Assembly: GCA_021783235.1 (NCBI GenBank)
Contig: JAJXUD010000030.1
Span: 1-49,295, forward strand
Source: Myxococcales bacterium
Lineage (GTDB): Bacteria > Myxococcota > Myxococcia > Myxococcales > JAKAPL01
Direction: 5' to 3'
DNA: 49,295 nucleotides
Positions 32,893 to 41,795 of this stretch are shown in pieces. The notes under the pieces were generated by a model. That model was not told the DNA's origin. It searched no databases and saw only the letters and a program-made list of their open reading frames with translations. The translations under genes were made by a program, and so were the position numbers. Within the stretch, counting starts at the first letter, position 1, and each line of letters opens with the position of its first letter.

Positions 32893-34863
32893 TCAGCCGG
32901 CCACGGCTGCCTGGGAGCGCGCACTCTCCTGGGCCTCGGCCCAGCTCTCGAAGTGGAGCAGCGCCCAGAGCGGGAGGCTCCGGTCGCGCCGGCCGCTGCG
33001 CTGCTCGTCCACGAGGCGGCGCACTGCGGCCGGCTCGAAGATTCCGCGCCGGCGCAGCCGCTCCTCCGAGAGGAGGTCGTCGAGCATCGGTCGCAGCGGG
33101 CCGTTCAGCCAGATGCCGACCGGGGGATTGAAGCCGAGCTTGCGGCGGCGGCGCACGCCGGGCGGCAAGAGGTCCGCCACCGCCTCGCGCAAGAGCGACT
33201 TCGCCTGCAGGCGCCGCAGCTTTTCGGAGGCGGGGATGCGGGCCATGAACTCCACGAGCGCGTGATCGCAGAACGGCACGCGGACCTCGAGCGCGTGGGC
33301 CATGCTCATCCGGTCGGAGTAGGTGAGGAGGTTCCCAGGGAGAAACGTGGCGAGATCGATCGCCTGGCAGCGATCGACGAGGCCGCGTTCGTCGCCGGGC
33401 GCGAGCGCCGCGCGCAGGTGCCAGAGCGGGTCGTGGCCCGCCGTGGCGCGGAGGATCTCCGGGGAGAGGAGCGCCGCCTGCTCCCTCTCCGTGAAGTAGG
33501 TGACCCAGCCCGCGTAGGCCTCGTCCGGCGGCAGGGTGCCCGCCGACAGGAACTCGCGGGCCCGCCGCAGCCCGTGCCGTCCGCGCGTCGACTCTGGGAT
33601 GCGGGGCGCGAGCGTCTCGGCGGCGAACGCGCGCGCCCTCCGCGGCAGCCTTCCGTAGAGCGCCGCGACCGCGGCCCCCTGGTAGCGCGGGTAGCCGAGG
33701 AAGATCTCGTCGCCGCCGTCGCCCGCGAGCGCCACCGTGACGTGCCGCCGCGTCTCCCGCGAGAGGGCGTTCACGAGCAGCGCCGTCGGGTTTCCGAACG
33801 GCTCGTCGAAGGAGCGGACCGAGGCGGGGAGGAGCTCCGCGACATCGGGGCGGACCGGGATCTCGGTGTGGTCGGTCCCGTAGCGGGTCGCGACCTCGCG
33901 GGCGTGCTCCCGCTCGTCGTAGAGCCCCGCCCCGGGCTCGAAGGTCATGCAGAAGGTCTTCACCGGCCGCGCGCCGGCGCGCGCCATCAGCGCCACCAGC
34001 GTGGTCGAGTCGAGCCCGCCCGACAGAAACGCGCCGAGCGGCACGTCCGAGACCAGGTGCAGCCGGACCGTCTCCTCGAGCAGCGAGCGCAGCTCGCGGA
34101 CGATCTCCTGGCGCGGCCGCGGCCGCTCCACGGGCGGCAGCCGCCACCAGCGGTCGATCGAGACGCGCCCCTTCTCCCAGATCAGCCGGTGCCCCGGCGG
34201 CAGCTGCGAGAGCCCCGCGTGGATCGAGCGGGAATAGGGGACGTAGAGGTAGGTCAGGTAGTCGCGCAGCGCCCGGAGGTCGATCCCGGGCCGCTCCGGC
34301 AGCAGCTCGAGGACCCCCTTCGCCTCCGAGGCAAACAGGAGCGGCGCCGGCTCCCCGCCCCCCGCCGCGCGCTCCCCCTCTCCGAGCGAGGCGCTGGCGA
34401 GGGGCCTCGGGGCCAGCGAATAGTAGAGCGGCTTGATCCCGAGCCGATCCCGCGCGAGCAGCGCCCGCCCCCGCTCGTGGTCCAAGAGCGCGAGCGCGAA
34501 CATCCCCCGCAGCCGCGAGAGGACGTCGTCCCCCCAGCGGCGATACCCCTCGAGCAGCACCTCCGTGTCGGTGCGCGTCCGAAAGCTCGCCCCGCCCCGC
34601 TCGAGCTCGGCTCGCAGCTCCGCGAAGTTGTAGATCTCGCCGTTGAAGACGACGCGCAGCCGCCCGTCCGCGCTCTCCATCGGCTGCTTGCCCGAAGGCG
34701 AGGGGTCCAGCACCGCGAGCCGTGCGTGCGCGAGCCCCGCCTCGGCCTCCCCGAGCCGCCCCCGCCAGAGCCCCGCGTCGTCCGGCCCCCGATGGCGCAA
34801 GGCCGCGAGCGCCCGCTCGAGCGGAGGCCGGAAGGCCCCGACGTATCCCACGATGCCGCACAT
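32893..34863 (-). CDS. asnB: Asparagine synthetase (glutamine-hydrolysing), AsnB type
   Basis: A 656-residue two-domain amidotransferase. It starts MCGIVGYVG with Cys2 as the glutaminase nucleophile, and has RLAVLDPSPSGKQPM, FNGEIYNF and RTDTEVLLEGY from the Ntn domain. The synthetase half has the PP-loop SGGLDSTTLVALM (near 278-290) and later GDGGDEIFLGYPRYQ. In polysaccharide loci such enzymes often amidate uronic acids rather than make free asparagine; the adjacent GT4 gene makes that possible here, as inference. The start ATG 34863 is fixed by the catalytic Cys. Confidence 0.93.
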   Translation of the reverse strand: MCGIVGYVGAFRPPLERALAALRHRGPDDAGLWRGRLGEAEAGLAHARLAVLDPSPSGKQPMESADGRLRVVFNGEIYNFAELRAELERGGASFRTRTDTEVLLEGYRRWGDDVLSRLRGMFALALLDHERGRALLARDRLGIKPLYYSLAPRPLASASLGEGERAAGGGEPAPLLFASEAKGVLELLPERPGIDLRALRDYLTYLYVPYSRSIHAGLSQLPPGHRLIWEKGRVSIDRWWRLPPVERPRPRQEIVRELRSLLEETVRLHLVSDVPLGAFLSGGLDSTTLVALMARAGARPVKTFCMTFEPGAGLYDEREHAREVATRYGTDHTEIPVRPDVAELLPASVRSFDEPFGNPTALLVNALSRETRRHVTVALAGDGGDEIFLGYPRYQGAAVAALYGRLPRRARAFAAETLAPRIPESTRGRHGLRRAREFLSAGTLPPDEAYAGWVTYFTEREQAALLSPEILRATAGHDPLWHLRAALAPGDERGLVDRCQAIDLATFLPGNLLTYSDRMSMAHALEVRVPFCDHALVEFMARIPASEKLRRLQAKSLLREAVADLLPPGVRRRRKLGFNPPVGIWLNGPLRPMLDDLLSEERLRRRGIFEPAAVRRLVDEQRSGRRDRSLPLWALLHFESWAEAQESARSQAAVAG

Positions 34864-34940
34864 GCGACGGCGAATCTAACAGAGCGGCCCTTCGACTGCG
34901 CGCCCGCGGCGCCGATGCGCTCGCACGCCCGGGCGGACCG

Positions 34941-35561
34941 CTACTGGGCGAGCGCGTCCAGCTTCGCCGGATCGAGCTTCGCGATCATCCGCTCGCCGAC
35001 CTCGACGCCATCGAGCCCCGTGCCGTCGAAGCCGATGAGGAAGCGCTTCTTCGTCAAGAGCTGGATGTCGACGTGCTTGCTCGCGGCGGTCCACTCCTCC
35101 GAGCCGAGCAGCCCCCCCGCGGAGTAGGGCTTGCGGAAGCCCTTCGAAGACTCCTCCGAGACTCCGGCGAGCATCGCGAGGCCGCTCGCCGCGGCGGCCA
35201 TGCCGTCCATGATGGTGAGCTTCATGGAGGCGTTTCCCTTCTGGTAGCGGCGCGAGGCCTGGCTGATCTGCATCTGCGGCGTGTTCATGGTCGACCCCTC
35301 GGGCTTGTCGGCCGTCCAGCCGGCGGGGGCGTCGGGCAGGAGGGGGGTGAGCTTCTGGAAGCCCACGATCGGGCGCGCCGGCGCCTGCGTGGCCTCCTGC
35401 AGCTGCTTCGCCGCGCTCTGCATGGCGCCGAGGTCGACGTGCTCGCCCCTCTTCGCGAGCTCGGCGTTGACGACGGCGTTCGCGAAGGCGCTGTTCGCCT
35501 CCTCCTTCGGCTTGCTGCAGCCGGCGGCGAGGACGGCGAGGACGACGGCGATCTGGCGCAT
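34941..35561 (-). CDS. Small lipoprotein, hypothetical
   Basis: A 206-residue protein. MRQIAVVLAVLAAGC is a clear lipoprotein signal with lipobox LAAGC, and GGGAGGG precedes ATG 35561. The mature part is helical near the N-terminus (AFANAVVNAELAKRGEHV, MQSAAKQLQEATQ) and mixed after (GFQKLTPLLPDAPAGWTADK, KLTIMDGMAAAASGLAML, RFLIGFDGTGLDGVEVGERM). The pattern resembles uncharacterised bacterial lipoproteins with a phosphate-transport-like beta domain, without a firm match. Function unknown. Confidence 0.78.
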   Translation of the reverse strand: MRQIAVVLAVLAAGCSKPKEEANSAFANAVVNAELAKRGEHVDLGAMQSAAKQLQEATQAPARPIVGFQKLTPLLPDAPAGWTADKPEGSTMNTPQMQISQASRRYQKGNASMKLTIMDGMAAAASGLAMLAGVSEESSKGFRKPYSAGGLLGSEEWTAASKHVDIQLLTKKRFLIGFDGTGLDGVEVGERMIAKLDPAKLDALAQ

Positions 35562-35796
35562 GGAATCCCTCCCCTTGGGGTGGTCTGTGAGCCGGCCCAG
35601 CCTACGCGATGACGGCGGTCGTTCGCCAGCACCACGAGCGGTCCCAGAGCCGTCGGACGAGGCGCAACCGCTTCGTCGTCGGGCTCGCGGCGGGGGAACT
35701 TGCCCGCCTTCGGCTCTCGCTTCGCCCGCGGGGTAGAGCGCGCTGCGGACGGCCGTCTCGACGAAGGAGACGGGGCTCACGAGGCGCTCTTCGACG
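35562..35796. other. Intergenic region without a recognised gene
   Basis: These 235 bp separate the ABC-2 exporter operon end from the lipoprotein start. No open frame looks coding. The only structure seen is the hairpin at 35753-35773, plus the GGGAGGG ribosome binding site of the lipoprotein at about 35567-35573. Confidence 0.6.
35753..35773 (-). terminator. Candidate terminator after the ABC-2 exporter operon
   Basis: CCGTCTC (35753-35759) pairs with GAGACGG (35767-35773) around a 7-nt loop, 24 bp downstream of the last permease stop codon. No U-tract follows. Confidence 0.4.
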
Positions 35797-36588
35797 TCAG
35801 CTCGAGGCCGAGCTGTAGTGCAGGATGGCTCGGCGCCAGATCTGCCGGGCGAGGACGAAGAAGGCGAGGGTGCCGAGCACGGCGAAGAGGCCGGTGCGGG
35901 CGTCGAGGCGGCCGAGGAGGGCGAGGGAGGGGTAGGTCGTGAGGATGGCGAGCGGGATCACGAAGGTGAAGAGAAAGCGCCAGGCGCCGCGGAAGACGCT
36001 GACGGGCCAGCGGGCGGCGTCGAAGACGGAGCCGAAGAGGAAGGCGAGGTTGTCGAGCCGGACGACCCAGAAGGCGACCGAGATGGCGATGAGCCAGAGC
36101 GAGTAGAGGAGCGCGACCGCGGTGCAGAGGAGGAGGAGCGCGGCGAGCACGGCACCGGGCGTGGGCCAGCGCTGGAGGCGGACGAAGGCGAAGGCGAGGA
36201 GGAGGAGGCCGCCCACGGAGTCGACGCCGCGCCAGGGGGCGAACTTGGCGGTGGAGACGAGGAACTGCGCGTCGGCGGGCTTGAGCAAGACGAAGTCGAG
36301 GGTCCCCTTGCGGATGTGCTCGACGATGGCGGTGAGGCAGGGGTTCACGGCGCCGTCGAGGATCCCCTTCAGCCAGGTGAACCAGCCGATGACGATGAGC
36401 GCCTCCGGGAAGCTCCAGCCGGCGAGCGTCTCGCGGCGGCCGTAGACGACGGCGAGCGGCGCCACGTTGACGCCGAGCCAGAAGAGCGAGAGCAAGCCGT
36501 CGGTGAAGAAGTCGGCCCGGTACTGGAGCGAGACGAGGCCGGCGATGCGAAGCTGCGCGCCGAGGAGCCGAAGGTACCTACGCGCCAT
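35797..36588 (-). CDS. ABC-2 type exporter permease (DUF990-like)
   Basis: A 263-residue inner-membrane protein with six predicted spans and the family pattern LQYRADFFTDGLLSLFWLG, LDFVLLKPADAQFLVS and FPVSVFRGAW-like segment (RWPVSVFRGAWRFLFTF). It is one half-permease of a three-gene ABC exporter. Its start overlaps the end of the second permease gene by 11 bp, which fixes ATG 36588. Substrates of this subfamily are poorly known. Confidence 0.88.
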   Translation of the reverse strand: MARRYLRLLGAQLRIAGLVSLQYRADFFTDGLLSLFWLGVNVAPLAVVYGRRETLAGWSFPEALIVIGWFTWLKGILDGAVNPCLTAIVEHIRKGTLDFVLLKPADAQFLVSTAKFAPWRGVDSVGGLLLLAFAFVRLQRWPTPGAVLAALLLLCTAVALLYSLWLIAISVAFWVVRLDNLAFLFGSVFDAARWPVSVFRGAWRFLFTFVIPLAILTTYPSLALLGRLDARTGLFAVLGTLAFFVLARQIWRRAILHYSSASS

Positions 36589-37393
36589 AGGCCGAGTAGC
36601 GACGCGCGCCGGCGCCGAAGACGAAGAGCGCGAGGGCCCAGCAGGCGAGGATCCAGAAGAGCTCGATGGCGAGGCCGTGGAGCGCCTCGGCGCGGCCGAG
36701 CCGGCCGATGAGCAGCTCGACGGGCAGGCCGAGCATGGCGCGGAAGGGGAGGAGGTCGAGGGTGGGGCGGAGCCAGGCGGGGAAGAGCGAGAGCGGGACG
36801 AAGTAGCCCGAGCAGACGAAGAAGAGGCCGAACCAGAGGTCGGCGACGGCGAGGCTGCTCTCGATGAAGAAGGCGAGCGCGCCGATGGTCGCCATCAGGC
36901 CGAAGCCGAGGAGCCAGGCGCCGGCGGTGGAGAGGCAGAAGAGGCCGAGCAGGGCGGGATCGTGGGTGACGTGGTCGCGGCCGGCGATGAAGAGGGCGGC
37001 GAGCGCGACGGGCAGCGAGAGGAGGAGCCGCATCGGCAGCACGGCGAGGTTCTCGGCGGCGTAAGCGACGAGCGGGTGGATCGGCCGGAGCAGCCGCATG
37101 GAGATGAGCCCCTCGCGGATCTCCCGGTTCATGTCCCAGGCCACCCAGACGCCGGTGAGCTGGCGGACGACGAAGGCGGCGAGGAAGTAGGCGGTGAAGT
37201 CGGCGCCGGAGAAGCCGCCCAAGGGGCCGCCCTCGCGGGCCACTTCGCCCCAGAGGGCCAGCATGATGAGCGGCATGGTGGTGGTGAGCAGCCAGACGAC
37301 GAACTCGGCCCTGTAGGCGACGGCCTCGGCGACGCCGACGCGCAAGAGAGACGGGAAGGCCCGCAGCGCGCGGGCGACGCCGGCGCCCCTCAC
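36578..37393 (-). CDS. ABC-2 type exporter permease
   Basis: A 271-residue membrane protein with six predicted spans, paralogous in layout to the next gene (VAYRAEFVVWLLTTTMPLIM, GLISMRLLRPIHPLVAYAAE, FPAWLRPTLDLLPFRAM). Loss of one permease would leave an incomplete exporter, so the pair probably heterodimerises. ATG 37393 overlaps the ATPase stop codon as ATGA. The start of the second permease lies within its last codons. Confidence 0.88.
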   Translation of the reverse strand: MRGAGVARALRAFPSLLRVGVAEAVAYRAEFVVWLLTTTMPLIMLALWGEVAREGGPLGGFSGADFTAYFLAAFVVRQLTGVWVAWDMNREIREGLISMRLLRPIHPLVAYAAENLAVLPMRLLLSLPVALAALFIAGRDHVTHDPALLGLFCLSTAGAWLLGFGLMATIGALAFFIESSLAVADLWFGLFFVCSGYFVPLSLFPAWLRPTLDLLPFRAMLGLPVELLIGRLGRAEALHGLAIELFWILACWALALFVFGAGARRYSAYGA

Positions 37394-38418
37394 GGCGCGC
37401 CCCCGGGGGCCGGCCCCTCATCGCGCGCCGAGGCGGCGAAGAGCTCGCGCATCACCTCCTCGAGCGGCGGGTCCTCGATGGAGAGATCCGCGAGCGGCAG
37501 CTCGGCGAGGATCCGCGCCACCCCGGCCTGCAGCGCGTCCTGCGGGAAGAGGAAGACCGCCCGGTCGCCCTCGGCGTTCTGCAGCTTGCCGAAGCGGCCG
37601 AACTCCGCGGGCGGGACGGGGGCCGAGAAGCGGACCGAGACGAGCTTCTCGGGCCGCAGCGTTCGTACGAGGCTCCCGAGGTCGCCGTCGTAGCGGATCG
37701 TGCCGCGGTCGATGACGACGACGCGCGGGCAGAGGGCGAGCACGTCGTCCATGTAGTGCGAGGTGAGGAGCACGGTGGCGCCGAAGCGCTCGTTGTAGGC
37801 GCGCACGAAGCGGCGCAGCGAAAGCTGCATCGAGACGTCGAGGCCGATGGTGGGCTCGTCGAGGAAGAGGACCTCCGGCCGGTGGAGGAGCGCCGCGCAG
37901 AGCTCGCACTTCATCCGCTCTCCGAGCGAGAGCTGGCGGGTCGGGCTGCGCGCGATGCGGCCGAGATCCAGAAGCTCGGTCAGTTCGCCGAGCGTCTCGT
38001 CGTACTGGCGCCGCGGGATCTCGTAGAGCGCCCGGTTGAGCTCGAAGGTCTCGAGCGGCGGCAGGTCCCAGAGCAGCTGCTGCTTCTGCCCCATCACGAG
38101 CGTGATCTTGCGCAAAAACTCGGCCTCGCGCCGAAACGGCTCGAAGCCCGCGACGCGCAGCCGGCCCGAGCTCGGGTAGAGCAGCCCCGCGAGCAGCTTG
38201 AGCGTGGTCGTCTTGCCGGCGCCGTTCGGGCCGAGGAAGCCCACCCGCTCGCCGGGGGCGATGGAGAAGGAGATGCCGTCGACGGCGCGCACCGTCTCGC
38301 GGGGGCGCCGCGCCACCGAGCGAAGCGCCGCCCAGAGCCCGGCCGAGCGGCGATGGACCTGGTAGTGCTTGCGCAGCTCCCGGACCTCGATGGAGGCCGC
38401 GCTGAAGGCCGCTGGCAC
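37390..38418 (-). CDS. ABC transporter ATP-binding protein
   Basis: A 342-residue ABC ATPase. Walker A GPNGAGKTT, Q-loop GQKQQL, signature LSLGERMKCELC (a variant of LSGGQ), Walker B LFLDEPTIGLD and switch His in LTSHYMDDV are in order. The C-terminal 90 residues match the extension found in ABC-2/DUF990-type ATPases (VSVRFSAPVPPAEF, LSIEDPPLEEVMRELF). It heads the exporter operon with two permeases. No regulator or biosynthetic genes are attached, so the substrate is open. Confidence 0.92.
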   Translation of the reverse strand: MPAAFSAASIEVRELRKHYQVHRRSAGLWAALRSVARRPRETVRAVDGISFSIAPGERVGFLGPNGAGKTTTLKLLAGLLYPSSGRLRVAGFEPFRREAEFLRKITLVMGQKQQLLWDLPPLETFELNRALYEIPRRQYDETLGELTELLDLGRIARSPTRQLSLGERMKCELCAALLHRPEVLFLDEPTIGLDVSMQLSLRRFVRAYNERFGATVLLTSHYMDDVLALCPRVVVIDRGTIRYDGDLGSLVRTLRPEKLVSVRFSAPVPPAEFGRFGKLQNAEGDRAVFLFPQDALQAGVARILAELPLADLSIEDPPLEEVMRELFAASARDEGPAPGGAP

Positions 38419-38434
38419 GAGGCGGGGCCGCGGG

Positions 38435-38695
38435 CTACCGCAACCGGCGCGTCGAGTCGCCCATGAGCCGGTCCTGCCGCTCCTTCCCGCTCCGCTGCCA
38501 GTTGTCGCCTGGCGGAACCTGACCGCCGCCCTGGTTCTGCGGGCCGATCCAGTCGCGGTCGGGGTAGAGGGGAATCGGGCGGTTCCCGGCGGGAGCGTCG
38601 CCGCGCTCCTCGACCACGGGCACGCCGGGCTGCCGGGCGAGGCCGTGCCCCTTCTTGCCGACTCTCCAGAACGGGTTTCCTGCGCCAGCGCTCAT
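38435..38695 (-). CDS. Small hypothetical protein
   Basis: An 86-residue polar protein rich in Gly, Pro, Arg and Asn (NPFWRVGKKGHGLARQPG, PIPLYPDRDWIGPQNQGGG). No signal peptide, membrane span or known motif. I accept it as a gene because ATG 38695 follows GGAGGAG at good spacing and it fills the space between two same-strand genes. It is likely disordered. Function unknown. Confidence 0.6.
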   Translation of the reverse strand: MSAGAGNPFWRVGKKGHGLARQPGVPVVEERGDAPAGNRPIPLYPDRDWIGPQNQGGGQVPPGDNWQRSGKERQDRLMGDSTRRLR

Positions 38696-38737
38696 CGGCT
38701 CTCCTCCGGCGTTTGTCCCCGCCCCTTCTAGCACAGG

Positions 38738-39733
38738 CTAGCCAATCGTCAGGACGATCTTCCCGAAGTGCTCGCCGCGGGCCATCCGCTCGTGGGCCGC
38801 CCGGACCTCCTCGAGCGGGAAGGCGCGGTCGACCACGGGGCGCAGGACGCCGCGGTCGAAGAGCGGCCAGGCCTCGCGCCAGAAGCGCTGGGTCACGCGC
38901 GCCTTCTCCTCGGGGGGGCGAGCGCGCAGGGTCGTCCCGAAGAGCCGCAGCCGCTTCGCGAGGAGCCGGCCGAGATCGAGCTCGGCCTTCGCGCCGCCGA
39001 GGAGCCCGACGGCGACGAGCCGGCCGCCCTCGGCCATGGCCCGCGTCGTCTCCGCGAGGTAGCTCGCCCCCACGAGGTCGACGACCACGTCGGCGCCGCG
39101 CCCCCGGGTGGCGGCGACCACGCGCTCGGCGAAGCGGCCGTCGGCGCCGACGAGGACTCCCGTCTCGAGCCCGAGCGCTCGGGCCCGCTCGAGCTTCTCC
39201 GCGCTGCGCGAGCTCCCGAGCACCGTGGCGCCCGCCGCCCGCGCGAGCTGGAGCGCGGCCGTGCCGACGCCGCTCGTCACGGCGTGGACGAGAACGGCCT
39301 CGCCCAAGGCGAGGCCGGCCTGGGTGACGAGCGCGTCGTGGGCGGTGAGGAACGCCTCGGGGATCGCCGCCGCCTCCTCGAAGGAGAGCTGCCGCGGGAT
39401 CGGCAAGAGCATCCGGAGCGGCGCGACGAGCAGCTCGGCCTGGGCGGCGCCCGAGGCGATTCCCATGACGCGGTCGCCCGGCCGGAAGTCGCTGACGCCC
39501 TCGCCGAGGCGGGCGATCTCACCCGCGAACTCGAGGCCGAGCACGTCGGCCCGCACCCCGGGCGGCGGCGGGTAGAGCCCCATCCGCTGGAGCAGATCGG
39601 CGCGGTTCACCCCAGCGGCGCGCAGCCGCACGAGCGCCTCGCCGGGCCCGGGGGACGGCTCGTCGATGGCGCCGATCGAGAGCTTCTCCGGTCCCCCGGG
39701 CTCCGTCACGATCACCGCTCGCATGGAGGACAT
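38738..39733 (-). CDS. NAD(P)H:quinone oxidoreductase-like medium-chain dehydrogenase (PIG3/QOR type)
   Basis: A 331-residue zinc-free medium-chain dehydrogenase. GVNRADLLQRMGLYPPPPG and LGLEFAGEI are QOR/PIG3 signatures; the nucleotide-binding motif is seen as VHAVTSGVGTAALQLARAAG. No zinc-ligand Cys set is present. It should reduce quinones or enones with NADPH in the cytoplasm. ATG 39733 (MSSMRAV) or the internal ATG 39724 could be the start. There is no clear functional link to its neighbours. Confidence 0.9.
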   Translation of the reverse strand: MSSMRAVIVTEPGGPEKLSIGAIDEPSPGPGEALVRLRAAGVNRADLLQRMGLYPPPPGVRADVLGLEFAGEIARLGEGVSDFRPGDRVMGIASGAAQAELLVAPLRMLLPIPRQLSFEEAAAIPEAFLTAHDALVTQAGLALGEAVLVHAVTSGVGTAALQLARAAGATVLGSSRSAEKLERARALGLETGVLVGADGRFAERVVAATRGRGADVVVDLVGASYLAETTRAMAEGGRLVAVGLLGGAKAELDLGRLLAKRLRLFGTTLRARPPEEKARVTQRFWREAWPLFDRGVLRPVVDRAFPLEEVRAAHERMARGEHFGKIVLTIG

Positions 39734-39766
39734 CCTAGCAGCGGCCCGCCCGAAAGAGAGCCCGCT

Positions 39767-40177
39767 TCACGGCTCCTCGTAGAGCGGGTAGGTCGCGAAG
39801 TTCGGCGGCAGCTCCGAGTTCGGGAAGCGGACGGCCGTTCGCTCGCGGGTGCGGAAGCGGTGGTGCTCGCCCCAGCGGACCCGCTCGAGCTCCCGGCGGC
39901 AGGTGACGGAGAGCCGGTCGCCAGCGACGTCGATGGCGGTCCGCAGGTCCTGGCCGCTCTCGGCCACGTGGAGCGTCTTGAGCCCCGGCATGAAGAGCGT
40001 CAGCCGGCACTCGGGCTGCAGGTCTCGGCGCGGAACCGGATGGCCGACGAGATCGACCAGGATCTCGGCCGCCTCGCTGTCGTAGAACCTGACGATTCGG
40101 CTGACGACGCGCCTTTCGACGAAGCTTCGGATAGCATCGTCGACCTCTTGCTGGATGCCTCTCACGAGAACGTTCAT
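39767..40177 (-). CDS. Ribosome hibernation factor-like protein (HPF/RaiA, S30AE domain)
   Basis: A 136-residue protein. Residues 1-100 follow the HPF/RaiA pattern: MNVLVRGIQQEVDDAIRSFV, CRLTLFMPGLKTLHV, and AIDVAGDRLSVTCRRELERV. HPF-type proteins bind the small subunit decoding region and silence ribosomes. The C-terminal 35 residues (RTRERTAVRFPNSELPP) are not part of the core fold, and the long-form dimerisation domain is missing. ATG 40177 follows GAGGAG on the minus strand. The start codon overlaps that of the divergent UDG gene. Confidence 0.72.
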   Translation of the reverse strand: MNVLVRGIQQEVDDAIRSFVERRVVSRIVRFYDSEAAEILVDLVGHPVPRRDLQPECRLTLFMPGLKTLHVAESGQDLRTAIDVAGDRLSVTCRRELERVRWGEHHRFRTRERTAVRFPNSELPPNFATYPLYEEP

Positions 40178-40925
40178 GCGTCTCCTCGACGGATCCCCAG
40201 GACTCGGACCCCTCTCTAATGTCGACCGACCCGGCCGTCCCGGCACGCGGCTCTCGGTCCTCTGCCGGGAGATCGAGCGCTGCCGGGCCTGCCCACGGCT
40301 GGTCGAATGGCGTGAGCGGGTGGCGCGCGAGAAGCGGCGCGCCTTCCGCGACTGGACGTACTGGGGCCGGCCCGTGCCGGGCTTCGGCGACGAGCGCGCC
40401 TGGCTCGTGATCCTCGGGCTCGCACCGGCGGCCCACGGCGCGAACCGGACGGGGAGGATGTTCACGGGCGATCGGTCGGGCGACTTCCTGTACGCCGGCC
40501 TCCACCGGGCGCGGCTCGCCTCGCAGCCGAGCTCCGTGCGGCGAGGGGACGGCCTGGCGCTCGACGGGGTCTACGTCACCGCCCCCTGCCGCTGCGCGCC
40601 GCCCGGCAACCGGCCGGCCGTGGACGAGCTCGCCCGCTGCGCCCCCTTTCTCGATCGGGAGATCGCGCTCTTGCCCCGGGCGCGCGTCTTCCTCGCCCTC
40701 GGCGCCATCGCCTGGGGGGCGGTCTGGGCCCACCTCGAGCGGACCGGCGCGCCGCCCCCGCGCCCGCGCCCCAAGTTCGGCCACGGTGCTCTCGCCGAGC
40801 TTCCGGGCGGCCGCGCGCTCGTCGGCAGCTACCACGTGAGCCAGCAGAACACGCAGACGGGAAGGCTCACCCCCGCGATGTTCGACGACGTGCTCGGGCT
40901 CGCGAAGGCGCGCGCCGGCTACTGA
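40176..40925 (+). CDS. Uracil-DNA glycosylase, family 5 (UDGb)
   Basis: A protein of about 249 residues. The N-terminal iron-sulfur Cys pair is in CRACPRLVEWRE, and the family-5 motifs YWGRPVPGFGD, GLAPAAHGANRTGRMFTGD, CRCAPPGNRP and GSYHVSQQNTQTGRLT are all intact. Family-5 enzymes excise uracil and some other deaminated bases and lack the polar active-site residue of other UDG families. The start is uncertain: ATG 40176 or ATG 40155 are the only in-frame choices, and neither has a good ribosome binding site. It overlaps the convergent hydrolase by 7 bp at the 3' end. Confidence 0.9.
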   Translation: MRLLDGSPGLGPLSNVDRPGRPGTRLSVLCREIERCRACPRLVEWRERVAREKRRAFRDWTYWGRPVPGFGDERAWLVILGLAPAAHGANRTGRMFTGDRSGDFLYAGLHRARLASQPSSVRRGDGLALDGVYVTAPCRCAPPGNRPAVDELARCAPFLDREIALLPRARVFLALGAIAWGAVWAHLERTGAPPPRPRPKFGHGALAELPGGRALVGSYHVSQQNTQTGRLTPAMFDDVLGLAKARAGY

Positions 40926-41701
40926 TCCAGGAAGCTGACGAGCGCGCGGTTGAAGGCGTCCTCGGCGTCCAGGTTCGAGAGGTGGCTGCCTCCCGGGAGG
41001 ATCTCGAGCCGGCCGAGCGACAGCCGGCTCGCCATCCGTGCGGACTCGGCCGGGGGCGTCAGCGCGTCCTCGGCGCCGCAGAGGACCAGCGCGGGGACGC
41101 GCAGCCGCTCGAGCGTCGCGTGATGATCGCGCCGCGCCGCCATCGCCCGCTGGGCCGTGGCGACGCCCTGGGGCGAGGCACGGGCGATGAGCCGCCGCGC
41201 GAAGCGGACCACGTCGGGCTCGGCGCTCGGCGCGAGGAGCCGCGGCAGCATCTCGCCCGCGACGAAGCCGATCCCCTCGCGCTCGGCCCGCGCCGCCATC
41301 TTCTCCCGCGCCGCGGCGCCCTCGGGCGCGTCGGCGCCGGCCCGGCTGTCGGCGAGCACGAGGCCGGAGAGCAGCTCTGGGGCCTGGCTCGCGAGCTCGA
41401 GGGCGACGTAGCCGCCCATCGAGAGGCCGATGGCCGCGAAGGGCGCGAGCCCGAGGTGGCGCGCGAGCTCGGCGACCGCCTTCGCGTGGGTGGCGAGGGT
41501 CAACCCCGGCCCCGCCGCCGGGCTCATGCCGAAGCCCGGGAAGTCGACGGCGACGACCCGCCGCTCGCCCGAAAAGAGGCCGAGCTGCGCCCGCCACATC
41601 TCCGAGTGGAGCGGAAAGGCGTGGAGGAAGAGGAGCGCCGGGCCGTGCCCGACGTCCTCATAGCCCAGGATCGGGCCCGACGGAGTTTGGTAGGTCGGCA
41701 C
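40919..41701 (-). CDS. Alpha/beta hydrolase
   Basis: A 260-residue hydrolase-fold protein with HAFPLHSEMWRAQL, VVAVDFPGFGMS, nucleophile elbow GLSMGG, acid site CGAEDALTPP and terminal PGGSHLSNLD, so the Ser-Asp-His triad is complete. The layout resembles 3-oxoadipate enol-lactonase and related esterases, but no catabolic genes are adjacent. The substrate is unknown. No signal peptide is present. Confidence 0.88.
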   Translation of the reverse strand: MPTYQTPSGPILGYEDVGHGPALLFLHAFPLHSEMWRAQLGLFSGERRVVAVDFPGFGMSPAAGPGLTLATHAKAVAELARHLGLAPFAAIGLSMGGYVALELASQAPELLSGLVLADSRAGADAPEGAAAREKMAARAEREGIGFVAGEMLPRLLAPSAEPDVVRFARRLIARASPQGVATAQRAMAARRDHHATLERLRVPALVLCGAEDALTPPAESARMASRLSLGRLEILPGGSHLSNLDAEDAFNRALVSFLDQ

Positions 41702-41795
41702 GGCAGCGTCCTACCGTCGGGGACCGCGGCGGGTCAATCGAAACTCCACCGGCCGCTTGACGGACGAGCGGCGGCGACCCAGGCTCCTTTGGACG

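Noticed and set aside
32953-35127. Long plus-strand open frame opposite asnB
   Set aside because: No recognisable domains, low-complexity composition; asnB on the minus strand has intact catalytic residues.
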